The notes under the pieces were generated by a model. It was not told where the DNA came from. It worked only from the letters and a program-made list of their open reading frames with translations, and searched no databases. Of a stretch of DNA of 42,500 nucleotides, positions 19,541-29,840 are shown piece after piece; the first letter of the stretch is position 1; each line of letters starts with the position of its first letter. The DNA is from Prorocentrum cordatum (taxonomy: Eukaryota > Sar > Dinophyceae > Prorocentrales > Prorocentraceae). The translations under genes and the position numbers were made by a program. The stretch covers positions 17,501 through 60,000 of the forward strand of contig CAUYUJ010015693.1 in the NCBI GenBank assembly GCA_963575745.1, given 5' to 3'.

Positions 19541-19935
19541 TCGACATTATATCGTTTACTGTCGTTTGGCACTCAGTGCAAAATAGTACCACAGTGTATG
19601 TACTGTCATGGGAAGGCGTCTGAGTACGACCTGTGCAAATCACCACTCCCCTGACTATTTCGATGTCACGCACCTGGATTGCCTCGCGCCATGCGTTTTA
19701 CGCTGTCTGGTTGATTAATTGGTATCACAACTTCGGTATTAATATCATTTGAATTTGGGCCTGGAGAGCCCCGATGACGATTTTGGCCTTGGAGTGCCCC
19801 GTGAACTAGATATCGTGTTAGCTTGATCGAGTTGCCGTTGCAACTCTGATCCTTGCACGTCGTTTGCGATCCAGTTGACTGTGCTAGAAAAAATATACCA
19901 AAATAAAAACAAAGCATTTTCATATCTTGTTTTAG

Positions 19936-19979
<44 letters not shown>

Positions 19980-20130
19980 TCCACGTGCTCTTCTTTTTCT
20001 TGTTCTCCCAGTCTTGTCGCCAGTGGCGACGGGGAGTCGCCTGGGAGTGCCGAAGCGATGTTTTGGGGGCACACGCTGGGCCCGCTTTTGGCGGGTAGAT
20101 TCCCCTGAGTACCCTGCGCGGCGGGGTTTC
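19540..20130 (+). repeat. Dispersed element, copy 2
   Basis: Collinear with 15180-15790. It contains GGGCCTGGAGAGCCCC at 19757-19772, a GCAACTCTGATCC block near 19840 and GGCGGGTAGATTCCCCTGAG at 20090-20109. Between these lies an (AT)n microsatellite absent from copy 1. An inverted repeat GTCGCCAGTGGCGAC (20016-20030) overlaps a second, GGCGAC with GTCGCC (20025-20041), so this segment can fold in two ways. The element ends about 30 bp from the start of 90-bp array 2. Confidence 0.7.
19938..19973. repeat. (AT)18 microsatellite
   Basis: An uninterrupted AT dinucleotide run of 36 bp within copy 2 of the dispersed element. Copy 1 has no such run at the equivalent place, so it expanded after the copies separated or was lost from copy 1. 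Confidence 0.95.
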
Positions 20131-20159
20131 TGCCCTGCGCGTGCCCGCATCTCATCGCC

Positions 20160-21402
20160 ATCGTGCGCGCCGGCGCTCGATTCGGCACGCCCCTCGCACG
20201 CTTCGTGGTCTCATTGGGGGCCCCGCCGAAGGCCCGAGTGGCAGATTCTGCATGGTGCGCCCGCAACCGACTCGGCGCAAGTCTCGGGCGTTTCGCGGAC
20301 CATAGGGTGCTCCACCCAATGCTCCGGCGGCAGGGCCCGCGCGGCCCGCATGGCGTGCCCGTGCCAGACTCTGCGCGCCCTTCACGCTGAGTGGCCCCTC
20401 ATAATGGGGGCTTGGCAGCGAGGTCAACCGAAGGCCCCGGCGGCAGGGTCCGCATGGCGCACCCGCGCCCGATTCAGCTTACCCCCCGCACGCTTCGTGG
20501 CCCCACAGGGGGCTCCATCGAATGCCCCAGCGGCAGATTCTGCATGGCGCACCCGCACCCTATTCGGCGCAAGTCTCGCACGCTTCGTGGCCCCATAGGG
20601 AGCTCCACCCAATGCCCCAGCGGTAGGGTCTGCATGGCGTACATGCGCCCGATTCGGCTCACCCCTCACGTTTCGTGGCCTCAGAGGGAGCTCCACCGAA
20701 GGCCCCGGCGGCAAGGGCCGCATGGCGTGCCCGTGCCAGACTCTGCACGCCCTTCACGCTGAGTGGCCCCCCATGAGGGGGGCCCGGCAGCGGTGTCAAC
20801 CGAAGGCCCAAGCGGCAGGGTCCGCATGACGCACCCGCGCCCGATTCAGCTTACCCCCCGAACGCTTCGTGGCCCCACAGGGAGTTCCACCGAATGCCCC
20901 AGCGGCAGATTCTGCATGGCGCACCCGCACCCTATTCGGCGCAAGTCTCGCACGTTTCGTGGCCCCATAGGGAGCTCCACCCAATGCCCCAGCGGTAGGG
21001 TCTGCATGGCGTACATGCGCCCGATTCGGCTCACCCCTCACGTTTCGTGGCCTCAGAGGGAGCTCCACCGAAGGCCCCGGCGGCAAGGGCCGCATTGCGT
21101 ACCCGTGCCCGACTTTGCGCATCCTTCACGCGTTTCGTGGCCCCATGAGCAGCTCCACCGAAGGCCCCAGCGGCAGGGTCCGCATGGCGTACCCGCATCC
21201 GACCCGGCGTGCCCCTCACACGTTTCGTGACCCCGACGGGAGGGTCCACTTAAAGACTCCGGCGGCAGGGTCCGGATGACGCACCCGCATTCGATCCGGG
21301 TCACGCTTCGCACGCGCCGTGGCTACAGAGAAAGCCCTATCCAAAACCCGAGCGGCAGGGTCCGCATGGCATACCCGCCCCACGTTGGCACGCCCCTCAC
21401 TG
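20160..21402 (-). repeat. 90-bp satellite array 2 (about 14 units), inverted
   Basis: The plus strand reads CCCCTCACGTTTCGTGGCC, CCATAGGGAGCTCCACCGAA, GGCCCCAGCGGCAGGGTCCG, which is the reverse complement of the array 1 unit. Units are more diverged at both edges than in the middle. In unit orientation the translated repeat keeps the core GAFGGAPYGATKR. A higher-order repeat occupies the centre. Open frames exist on both strands, as expected from the unit length and composition. Confidence 0.9.
20391..21134 (-). repeat. 372-bp higher-order repeat, two copies
   Basis: 20391-20762 and 20763-21134 match closely by eye, with differences mostly at their edges. Each copy holds four 90-bp units plus 12 extra bases. 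The extra bases introduce a stop (CTGA, followed by GTGGCCCC) in the plus frame at the end of each copy. The closeness of the copies points to a recent unequal exchange. Confidence 0.8.
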
Positions 21403-21447
21403 CTCCCCCCATGCTCCTTTTCAGCTGCCTCGCGGCACCCTCGGCAT

Positions 21448-21467
21448 CATATGGCTGGGCCCTTCGC
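21448..21467 (-). other. Conserved boundary sequence beside array 2
   Basis: CATATGGCTGGGCCCTTCGC lies just outside the array. The equivalent place beside array 3 (29841-29860) has CATATGGGTGGGTTCTTCGC, and both are preceded by a CGGTGCCC- or CGGCACCC-like motif. In unit orientation this is the sequence before the first repeat. A shared boundary would not be expected for a randomly amplified satellite. Confidence 0.6.
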
Positions 21468-22682
21468 GTGGACATGGTTTTAAGGGTCGCGGGGGTTGAG
21501 TGGGGGTGAAGATTAACAGTTGTTCGCTGACTCGTTTCTCGCATTGGGTGATTAGTGCTGTGTCGTTGTGAAGATCAGCCGCAGTGTTCTATCTCGTCCT
21601 CGCGCGCGTCGTGGTTGTCTGCAGCTGCTTCGGCCCTGAGCTTGCCCCGTTTGCCCCCCGCCCCCCCCCCCCCGCGCGCGCGCGGCCAGGGCGTCGGGGG
21701 CTCGCGGTGCCATCGCCGCGCAGGTTGTTCTTCAGTTGCGCGGTGGTGTTCAGGTCGTTTACCCGTCGCGGGATCAGGATCGGTCGGGTCTGCCCTTGTG
21801 CTCCGTCTGTCTTGGGCCAGCGCCGGGGCCGACGGTCCGCGTCAGGCGGGGCAGGCAGCGGCCCGCGCCGCTTCCTGCCGCGCGCAGGTATCTCCAGCCC
21901 GCGGGGCGTGGCTCGAGGAGCTGCGGGCTCTCCGGCCCGTCGCGGTTCTGGCTCTGAGTCCCTCCTGGGTCGCCCCGGCTTTTCGGGCAGGTGGTCCTTG
22001 GCGCCCGCCTCGCCAGCGACGGCGCAAAACTCCCCCCCGCCCTCTTCCGCCATCGCAATCCCTGGCCTCCGGGGCAGAGGAGCAGAGTGCCCATCTGAGC
22101 AGAATGGGGAGAGGGGGGCTCACGCGCCGACGCGCCGCGCCTTGCACCGTGCACCGCGGCGCAGCGTGAGCCTTCGCCGCGGACGTTCGAGGGGCTGCCA
22201 CGCGCAGCTCCTGCGCTCGCCCCCCGAGAAAGCCGCCGCGGCAGCGACCAGTCTCGCGGGCGCGCGCCTGACAGCTGGCGCCGAGGCGCCCTCCGCTGGC
22301 GCGCGCCTGGCGACGGGCGCTGACATCCGCTTCCTTTCCCTTCCTTTCCCGCCCGACGCGGCTTCGCCTTGCTTTCGTTGCCTTGCTGGGCAACGTGGCC
22401 TTCGCGCGGGGCGCTGTCGGGCGCGCCCTCCCCGCGCCTGGCCCTCGGGGCGCGGGGCGCGCGCGCTCCAGAGGTCGCCCGCTTCGAGAGGCCTTGGCCA
22501 TCGATGCCGCCTCGGGCCCCGCTTTTCGGCCCCTGGTGGGGGCCCGAGTCGCGCGTTTCCCTTCGCCGCCGGGCCTCGCCGGGCGGGGGGTAGCCCCCCC
22601 TCTTGGTTTTTCGCCGGTTGTCGAAGTCGGGCGGGGCGGGGTCTCTGCTCGATCGGCGGCCGCGGGCGACTTGCCTCGCGCG

Positions 22683-22906
22683 GCGCCCCCCGCGCCTGCT
22701 CGGGCGGCGGGCGGCGCCACCCCGGGCGGAGTTGAGTTGGCGGGCATGTAGTGCTCCAGCGATGCTGCTACGGCCCCGCATGGGAAGTTTCGCTGCGCCT
22801 CCCGCGTCTGCTCGGGCGGCGGACGGCGCGGCCCCAGGCAGAGTTAAGTTGGCGGGCATGCGGCGCTCCAGCGATGCTGCTGCGGCCCCGCAGGGTGAGT
22901 TTCGCG
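22683..22906 (+). repeat. 112-bp tandem duplication
   Basis: Two adjacent copies begin GCGCCCCCCGCGCCTGCTCG (22683) and GCGCCTCCCGCGTCTGCTCG (22795). Both contain GTTGGCGGGCATG and CTCCAGCGATGCTGCT, and end near GTTTCGC. Scattered substitutions separate them. Confidence 0.8.
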
Positions 22907-23577
22907 CTGCTTTCTCAGCCGCCGCCGCGGCTCGCAAGCTCGGCGCCTCTCTGCAGAGCAGCCCCGGGGCCGCCTCGCCCTCGGTTGCTGACTTCCAGCC
23001 CTCCCCAGGGTAGGGGCAGCCCTCGGCGCCGCGCGCCTGGCGGGCAGGCCCGCCGCGGGGACTAACTGCGCTGCGCGTTGGTGCCCGCGCTGCGCCGCCC
23101 TCGCATCCGATGTGCATCGGCCGCAGCTGCCAGTGGCGCAGGGCAGCGCTCGGGCCGCGGTTTCGGGCCCGAGCCCGATTCTGCGGGCCCCGCCCCCGCC
23201 GCGCCGCCGCGGAGCCAGCGTCGTCCTCGCCGGGATTTCGCCCGGGGCGCGCGCGAGGGCTTGTCTGTGGCCGATTTCCCCGAGCTGCCCGCGAGGTCTT
23301 TCGGTCTGTTGACTCCGCCGAGAGGCCCTGCTGGCTCCTCCTCATGCGGCGGGGCGGTTGTCCGGCGTCGGAGCTGGGGGCCGTCTTGGAAAAGGGGTCT
23401 TCGCAGTCCTTCAGTCACCAGCGGCCAAGGCTCGCGCTGCTCGCGCGCCCCGCGATCCGCCTGAGACTCTTCTTGTCGAGTCGGCGACGCCGTCGGCCGC
23501 GACCGGCGCGCGCGCGCGCGTGGGCGGGCGCCTTTCGGGGGAGCGCAAGACCCGGGTTTGCCGGGACTCGGGTTCGC

Positions 23578-23712
23578 CATCCTTTTTTGACGACCGCGCC
23601 TCGGATTTTGAGGAGGAGGAGTTTCGTGGGATGTCTGCAGCGGGAGGCCTCGTCAAAATGCAGGCTCGGCCTCGTCATTTTTTTGACGACCTCGTCGGGG
23701 ATTTCCGAGTCC
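23578..23712 (+). repeat. Imperfect ~94-bp duplication with T-run
   Basis: CATCCTTTTTTGACGACC at 23578 and CGTCATTTTTTTGACGACC at 23672 are followed by related sequence (CGGATTTTGAGG and GGGATTTCCGAG). Both read FFDD in one plus frame. The second copy also forms an inverted repeat CGTCA with TGACG around the T-run. Confidence 0.45.
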
Positions 23713-25030
23713 CCCGTGCCCGGGTCTTACGCCCCCCGGAGCCTTGGGGCGGCACGTGGGCCTCTCTGACGACGTGGCCGCTCCCGCGAGCGGCGCCGGG
23801 GGGCCCGCCTCCGCCGATCGAGCTCCTTGGCGCCGGAGCCGCGGCCCCTCGGGCCCCGGCCCTCCCGCCGAAGCCCGCGGGCCGCGCAACGGACCGCGCG
23901 GCCCGTCGGGCGGCGACCCGGGAGGGGCGACTCGGACCGAGACCACCCCGGCCCATCGCCGCCCGCGGCCCCGGCGCACTCGTGGCGTTGAGGGCCGCCC
24001 CTGGCCCCGCCCGCGGCCGCGGCTGGCGACCCGCGGCCTTGGGGCTATGAGGGCCGTTGTTGCCCCCAAGACCCGCCGTAAAAGTATCTATTTCCCGCGT
24101 CGTCGGCCCTGGCTTCGCGCCGCGCGCAGCCCCGTGCGTCGGCGGGCTTCGAGCTCCCTGAAGTTCCACCGCCGTCGTCGCCAGGGTCGCGCGAGCCCCC
24201 GAGCGGCCAGCGGCGTCGCCCCGAGGCAAGGCCGAGACAGGAGGCGGAACATCTGCACGAGAAGAAGCATTCGGGGCGCAGGGGTCGGGGCGCCGGCGGG
24301 GCCCGCGTCGGCTGCGCGGATGAAACGAGATACAAAGCAGGCGCTGGAACGGGAACGGGGGCACGGCGCGCTACGCATCGGGCGGAGACGCGCCGAACAC
24401 GCGGCGGCGCCGCGCCCAGTTCAACGCAGCGTCTGCCGATGCAATGCGACGGCGCGGGTGCAAAATGCAATGCGATGTATGGGGCGCGGCCCGCCCCGTC
24501 CGCCGGCCCCGCGGGGGCGGGCGGGGGCGGGGGCAGGGGCGGGAAGGAGGGGGAATTGGGGGGATATAGCGGGCGGGGGGGCGAGCGCGCGCAGCGGGGG
24601 ACCGAGCGAGAAAAGGTTACGAGCAGCCTGCGGTGGCTTGAGGTCGCAAGGGCACCCCCGACCGCGTCGCATTTGAATCAGGCGTCCCGCGAGGGGGTCG
24701 CGGAGCGGGTTTGAAGCTTGCGCCGTCAAGGCTCGCTGGGGGGGCGCGCGCGGGCGCAGGCTGGGGGGGGGTCCCAGACGACCCCAGCGGGGCTGCATTG
24801 GCGTGAACGACGCGAATTCATTCCCGAGTTTTCCAGCTGGCTGGAGGCGCGGCGGCAAACCGCATCGCGCGACATCAGGCCAGTTTCAGCAAACGCGCAG
24901 ATCGCGCGTTGCGTTTGTAGCGTTGGCCCCGCGGTTGCTGGCGCGGCATTGCCTGAACGGGCCGCAGATCGATGCGCGGAAGGAAACATTTGGGGTTTCG
25001 CAGCTTGGAAGGGGAACGGAGACAAACCTT

Positions 25031-25164
25031 GCGACAAAGTGATGACAAAGTGATGACAAAGTGGTGACAAAGTGATGACAAATAGGGTTGTCGCGCGTTT
25101 TTGTTGCGGACAAAGTGATGACAAAGTGGTGACAAAGTGATGACAAGTGGGGACAAATGGCGCC
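25031..25164 (+). repeat. 11-bp minisatellite GACAAAGTGAT in two blocks
   Basis: Block one (25031-25086) has about five units of GACAAAGTGAT, with one GACAAAGTGGT variant. Block two (25109-25164) has about five units in the same pattern. They are separated by a 22-bp spacer containing TTGTCGCGCG and TTTTTGTTGCG. The period of 11 bp is close to one helical turn, so each unit faces the same side of the DNA. The unit contains TGATGACAAAG, which could suit protein binding; that is speculation. Confidence 0.85.
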
Positions 25165-27080
25165 GCGCGTCGGGCCGTCGGAAAAAACGGCGGGCAAAAA
25201 ACGGATTGCGCGCACAACTGCGCGCGGCGTTGATTTCATGCGCGCGCGAGCGAGTTTTTGTGCTCGCGCGAACGCGCGCGCTCGCCCGCGCGCGAGCCGC
25301 ACGCGCTGCGGCGGAAGACGCGTCGCGACGGGGTATCTCGCGACCTCGGAATGGCTGCGGCGATGCCCCCGCCGTTTCGGCGAGTGAATTTCCCCCCGTT
25401 GATGAGCTTCACTCGCGCCGCGCCGTCGGGTCCACGAGTTCCCTTGGCGCTCAGGGCGCAGGTCGCCCAGGCCCAGGCCTCCCCCGTTTGCGCCCGCTTC
25501 CTTCGCCAATTTGCCCCGGCCCGCTGCGTTTCGTTTCATGCCACTGCCTATCGAGCGGGCTTGGGCTGAGTTTTCTCTCGTTGTCGCTTGTGGCATCGCT
25601 TGCATGGTTTATTCCCTCCTCGGCCCTCAATGCTCGGACCTCTTCCGCCTGGGAGGTCGCGACCAACCTGCCCGGCGCGGCGCGCGCGAAACGCTTTGTT
25701 CGCGGCGTCGAGGCCGCATTCGCGCGAACAACAAACATCGCGTCCCGACGTCGGGGGGTCAACTCGACATCGCGCGTGGCGTCATTTCGTTTTTCGGTTC
25801 TGATTTACCGCGCGGGGCCCGCCAGCGCCGCCGCGCGGCCGCGCGGCCGCGCGTCGCCGCGCGACAGCTGCGCAGATGCAGACGAAGTGCGTTTGTTTTG
25901 GCGCCGGCATCGGTTGCCCTTGCTCTGCTAGCCAGGCCGCGCGCGAGAGGCGCCGCAACGTCAGGCGCGTTTTTTTCAATTAATTGAAGGGTGATATTGC
26001 TTGCTTTCGACGCGGCGTTTGGTTGCCAAGGTGGCGCAAAATATGTTCGCCGAGCAGGCGTGGCAAAGTCGCTTGTCCGCGGCGCTATCTCGCGACGCCT
26101 GCGACCCCGAAAAGGAGTCTTGGGCCGTGCAGCGGCCTTCATACTTGGGGCCAGATGCCCGCCAGCCGCCCCTTCTCTGGGGCAGGGGGTCGGCGGGCCC
26201 GCGCTGGCCCCGCCCCGGCGCCCTCGGCGCGTGAGGGGGCCGCGCCGCGGCGCGCCTGACGGCGGCTGCGGAGCGCCTCAGGGCCCAGCTTGGAGCTGGT
26301 GTCCTTGCTCTTGCGCTCCGCCGTTCCGCATTCGCCCTTCGGGCAGAGCGGCCCCCGTGCGTCGCGGAACCATTTGCTGTCGGCTCTGGGCGCGCCGCTG
26401 TCCGAAGCGGCCATCGCCGCTGCTGGCGGCCACCATGTCGCTTCCCATTCTGAAGTTGGCCTTGCCGCGCGATTCCCCCCGCCTGCGGCCGCCCGCCACA
26501 ACCTCGCCGCTGCGCAAGGGCTTGGAGCATCGGCATGGCCGATCGCGCCCTTCGGCGCGCAGAGGAGCTCCTTCCTCTGAGCGGCGCCGCTCGGCCCGCG
26601 CGAGCGCTGGGGCCTGGCCGCCTCGGGCCCCCTGCGCGCGCGTCGGCCGCGACCTCCGCCTGGCGACCTCTCTGCACCGCGGGGCGGGAGAATGCTCCTC
26701 TTTGTTTTTTCCTCCCGCCTTAGTCGACTGCGACTGCGTTGGCCCCCGCCCTCTCTCCGCCCTTCCCCCCCCTCTCCTCATATGGGTGGGGGGGCCTGCG
26801 CAAAGTTTACAGCGCGGAGGGTGCCTGTTCCTGGTGCTGGCAGCTCGGCTGCGACAGAGGGCCAGGGTTTGAAATCCGCGCCGAGAGACGGTGCCAGCAG
26901 TTGCCGTGCTTGCCTGCCGCCAGCGTCTCTGGCTTTGCTGACTGTGGCCCTCGTGGTTTCGGTCCTTGGTTTGTCGGTCGGTCCTTTCGGTCGGCTCTGA
27001 TTCTGGGTCCTGGGTCCGCCCCTCGTCCCTTTTCGGCCTTTCGGGCCCTCGCCTCTCGTCGGCTTTTTCCACGGGGCTGA

Positions 27081-27690
27081 GGCTAGTCGTCAGCCCGCGC
27101 CCAAATGAACAGCCTCGCCCGAGTTCCACGTCGCCGATTGTGTCCTTCGGCTCGGCCTGCGCGCGCGCGCCGGTGCCTGGCCGTCGCGGGCCCCCCGCGT
27201 CGGCGTCGGCCGCGGCCCCCGCCCGACGGTCGTTCGCTAGCGCGGGGCGGGGGAATTGGTTTTGCCATGGTTTGCGAGGATTCCGAAGAGCCGATGCGCA
27301 CCGCGTCGAGTTTTACTGTTGCAGGGGGTCGCGGGGGGGGGGGGGGGGGGGGGGGGCGAAATCGGGGCGCGCGCGATCCGCGCGCGGGCGCGCGCGTCGC
27401 AAAGGTCCAGAAGTTCGACGGGCACCCGGCCGCGTGAGCCACATTCAAGGACGCGCCCATCAACGCAAGGCGCGCAAGCGCGCTGCCGCGTGAGTTCGCC
27501 GCGCCGAGCAGCCAGGGGCGGACAAAAGTGGCCAGGGAAATGAGAGGGGAAGTATGGAGCGCACCGACGGGGTAGAAAAACGCGTGGGCGACAATTAACG
27601 GCAAACAGGGCTGGATAAGGGAAGGATGGCTGGGGAACGGGGGGCGAGGTGGAGGAGGAATTGGTGGACCTGACAACGGGGGAAAGGAAT
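27081..27690. other. GC-rich spacer with a 24-bp poly-G run
   Basis: Continues the GC-rich region. A run of 24 G occupies 27333-27356, followed by alternating GCGCGC sequence. A minus-strand patch (about 27580-27420) reads SLATFVRPWLLGAANSRG and LALMGASLNVAHAAG and is the only protein-like stretch. It shares a frame with the GAT tract and has no clear start. Confidence 0.4.
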
Positions 27691-28025
27691 ATGATGCTAA
27701 TGATGGTGATGGTGATGATGCTGATGATGATGAGTGTGATGATGATGTTGATGATAATGATGATGATGATGATGAGGAGGATGATGATGATGATGATGAT
27801 GATGTGATGATGATGATGATGCTGATGATGATGATGATGATGGTGGCGGTGATGATGATGATGCTGATGTCGATGGTGGTTAACTGATGATGGTAATGGT
27901 GAGGAAGAGAAGGAGGAGAAACAACATGAGGAAGAGGAGGAGGACCAGGAGCAGGAACAGGAGGAGGAACAAGAGGGGGATGGGGGAGTATGAGGAGGAA
28001 GAAGAGGAAGAGGAGGAGGAAAACG
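27690..28025 (+). repeat. GAT tract followed by GAGGAG purine tract
   Basis: (GAT)n with interruptions spans 27690-27890. GA-rich sequence (AGGAGG, AGGAAGAG) spans 27895-28022. The order GAT then GGA matches what follows array 1 at 2731-3655, although here no 90-bp units precede it. Ile-, Ser- and His-rich frames on the minus strand come from this repeat. Confidence 0.9.
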
Positions 28026-28179
28026 ATGACCAATGTAACCCCAATTTGCGTCGACGATGTTGCAATACACCCTCCTTCCAAGTCCCCTCTTCAGAGGGTG
28101 GTGTAAGAATGCCATCTCATTATTGGCAATGACCGATTCGAGAACAACCGCTTGAGAATCTTCACTCGTAGGAAAACGC

Positions 28180-28520
28180 ATGTATTGGGGTTTGAATGCA
28201 CCGAATACAAGTGTTGGTTGCGTCTTGCCAGAACGCCATTCATGGGACTTCGGGCGCTGGCTGCGCGGCGTTTGGAACCACCATTTGGCAAACAACCCCC
28301 CTTCATCGTTGAAACCGGCTGCAAATTTTCAGGCGAATGCGCGCGGCGCGTAGGGGACATTCGCATTTTGAAAATTGTTTTCGCGTAGTTGGTGGAAACT
28401 CTTGGAGCGAATGTGTGCGGCGCAAAAGAGATAATGACAATTTGGAAAAATGCTTGCCGTCCACCCGTGATACCGATGCGAAGACCAAGTTCCAATTTAA
28501 TACGTTTTGGGAAGGCCCCA
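28180..28520 (+). repeat. Degenerate ~74-bp tandem repeat
   Basis: Related segments start near 28258 (GCTGGCTGCGCGGCG), 28333 (GCGAATGCGCGCGGCGC) and 28407 (GCGAATGTGTGCGGCGC), each followed by a TTTGGAA-, TTTTGAAAA- or TTTGGAAAAA-like stretch. A fourth, weaker copy is near 28478. The copies are old. The flanks at 28026-28180 and 28520-28690 show no gene. Confidence 0.45.
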
Positions 28521-28689
28521 GGCGAATCGCACGGCCGGCCGTGCCGACGCGTCTGGGGGGCGCGACAGAGAGCAGGTGCGCGAAAAAGAATGGATGGAGG
28601 ATGAGGGGGAGGGGGAAAAAGGAGGAGGATAATGAGGAAGAGGGCGTGGACTCATGAAGGGGGACAAGGATGGTAACGTCGATATTCGT

Positions 28690-28763
28690 CTTTTCCCCAG
28701 CCATCCTGTTGTGTTGGTTCCTCGCTTTGAAAGACGATCCCCGCGTTTCTCCTCCTCCCGCTG
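28690..28763 (-). other. Conserved tail following 90-bp array 3
   Basis: On the minus strand this reads GGAGGAGAAACGCGGGG, CGTCTTTCAAAGCGAGGAAC, CCAACACAACAGGAT, matching the sequence after array 1 (3650-3718). Only a remnant GATGTCGATGATG and one short GGAGGAG lie between it and the last 90-bp unit, so the GAT and GGA tracts of array 1 are here nearly absent. Confidence 0.7.
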
Positions 28764-28802
28764 CATCATCGACATCACCCGTCTCAGCACACCCGTTACG
28801 TG

Positions 28803-29805
28803 GCCCTATAAGGGGGGGCTCCACCGAAGGCCCCAGTGCCACCGCCCGCATGCGTCACGCACACCTAGTTCGGTACACCCTTCACACGTTTCTCACGGAG
28901 CTCCACCGAAGGCCCCAAGGCCACCGCCCGCATTCGTCACGCACACCGATTCCGGCAGACCTTTCCCACGTTTCGTGGCCCCACCCACAAGGAACTCCAC
29001 CGAAGGCCCCAGTGCCACCGCCCGCATGCGTCACGCACGCCCATTTCGGCACACCTCTCACACGGTTCGTGGCCCCATAGGGAAATCCAGCGAAGGCCCC
29101 AGTGGCACCGCTCGCACGCGTCACGCACACCCACTTCGGCACACCGCTCACACGCTTCGTGGCCTCATAGGGAGCTCCACCCAATGCCCCAGCGCCACCG
29201 CCCGCATGCGTCAAGCACACCCACTTCGGCACACCCCTCACACCTTTCGTGGCCCCACAGGGAATTCCGCCGAAGGTCCCAATGTCACCCGTCGCATGCG
29301 TCACGCGCACCCATTCGGGCACCCTCACACGTTTCGTGGCCTCAGAAGGAGCTCCACCGAAGGCCCCAGTGTCACCGCCCGCATGCGTCACCCACACCCG
29401 TGTCAGCACTCCCCTCACACGTTTCGTGGCCCCGTAGGGAGCACCAATGACGGCCCCAGTGCCACCGCCCGCATGCGCCACCCGCACCCATGTCGGCACA
29501 CCCCTCACACGCTTCGTGGCCCCATAGGGAAATCCACCGAAGGCCCCAGTGGCCGCGTTCGCATGCGCCCATCGCACCCATTTCGGCACCCATCACACGC
29601 TTCGTGGCCCCATAGGGAGCTCTTCGACGGCCCCTATGGCTGCGTTCGCATGCGCCCACCGCACCTATTTCGGCACACCTTTCACGCGTTTCGTTGCCCC
29701 ATAGGGAACTCCACCGACGGCCCCAAAGGCTGCTTTCGCATGCGCCTGCTGGACACAGTTTGGCACACCCCTCGCGCGTTTCGTGGCCCCACAGGGAACT
29801 CCTGC
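28803..29805 (-). repeat. 90-bp satellite array 3 (about 11 units), inverted
   Basis: The plus strand reads GGAGCTCCACCGAAGGCCCC, AGTGCCACCGCCCGCATGCG, TCACGCACACCCACTTCGGC, ACACCCCTCACACGTTTCGT, which is the reverse complement of the family unit. In unit orientation the translated repeat is VTHAGGGTGAFGGAPYGATK followed by RVRGVPKW. Compared with array 1, the first third of the unit differs consistently (GGGTGCGTGACGC in place of GGCGGGGACGC), so the arrays have diverged as subfamilies while the core GAFGGAPYGATKRVRGVP stays. Confidence 0.92.
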
Positions 29806-29840
29806 AAATACGATGCATACAACGACGGTGCCCACAGCTG

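Larger units (their letters stand above)
21540..27080. other. Very GC-rich region without a supported gene
   Basis: About 5.5 kb with very high G+C and many CpG. Long frames are open on both strands, for instance 21584-22735 (plus) and 23345-21774 (minus), and translate to Arg/Ala/Pro/Gly-rich sequence without motifs. This is what a stop-poor GC-rich sequence gives by chance. Small duplications at 22683-22906, 23578-23712 and 25031-25164 are listed separately. A short patch near 23575-23640 reads SFFDDRASDFEEEEFRG, which could be a coding remnant. Confidence 0.5.

Noticed and set aside
20031-20060. Resemblance of GGGGAGTCGCCTGGGAGTGC to the C-box region of 5S rRNA, suggesting a 5S-derived SINE
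   Set aside because: No matching A box or intermediate element lies upstream, and copy 1 of the same element does not keep the similarity.
21584-22735. A 383-codon plus-strand ORF in the GC-rich region
   Set aside because: Arg/Ala/Pro/Gly-rich translation without motifs; the opposite strand has an even longer open frame over the same bases. Stop codons are simply rare at this base composition.
27083-28081. A 332-codon minus-strand ORF with Ile, Ser and His runs
   Set aside because: Most of it is the GAT and GAGGAG tract read in reverse; only a short non-repetitive part near 27580-27420 looks protein-like.
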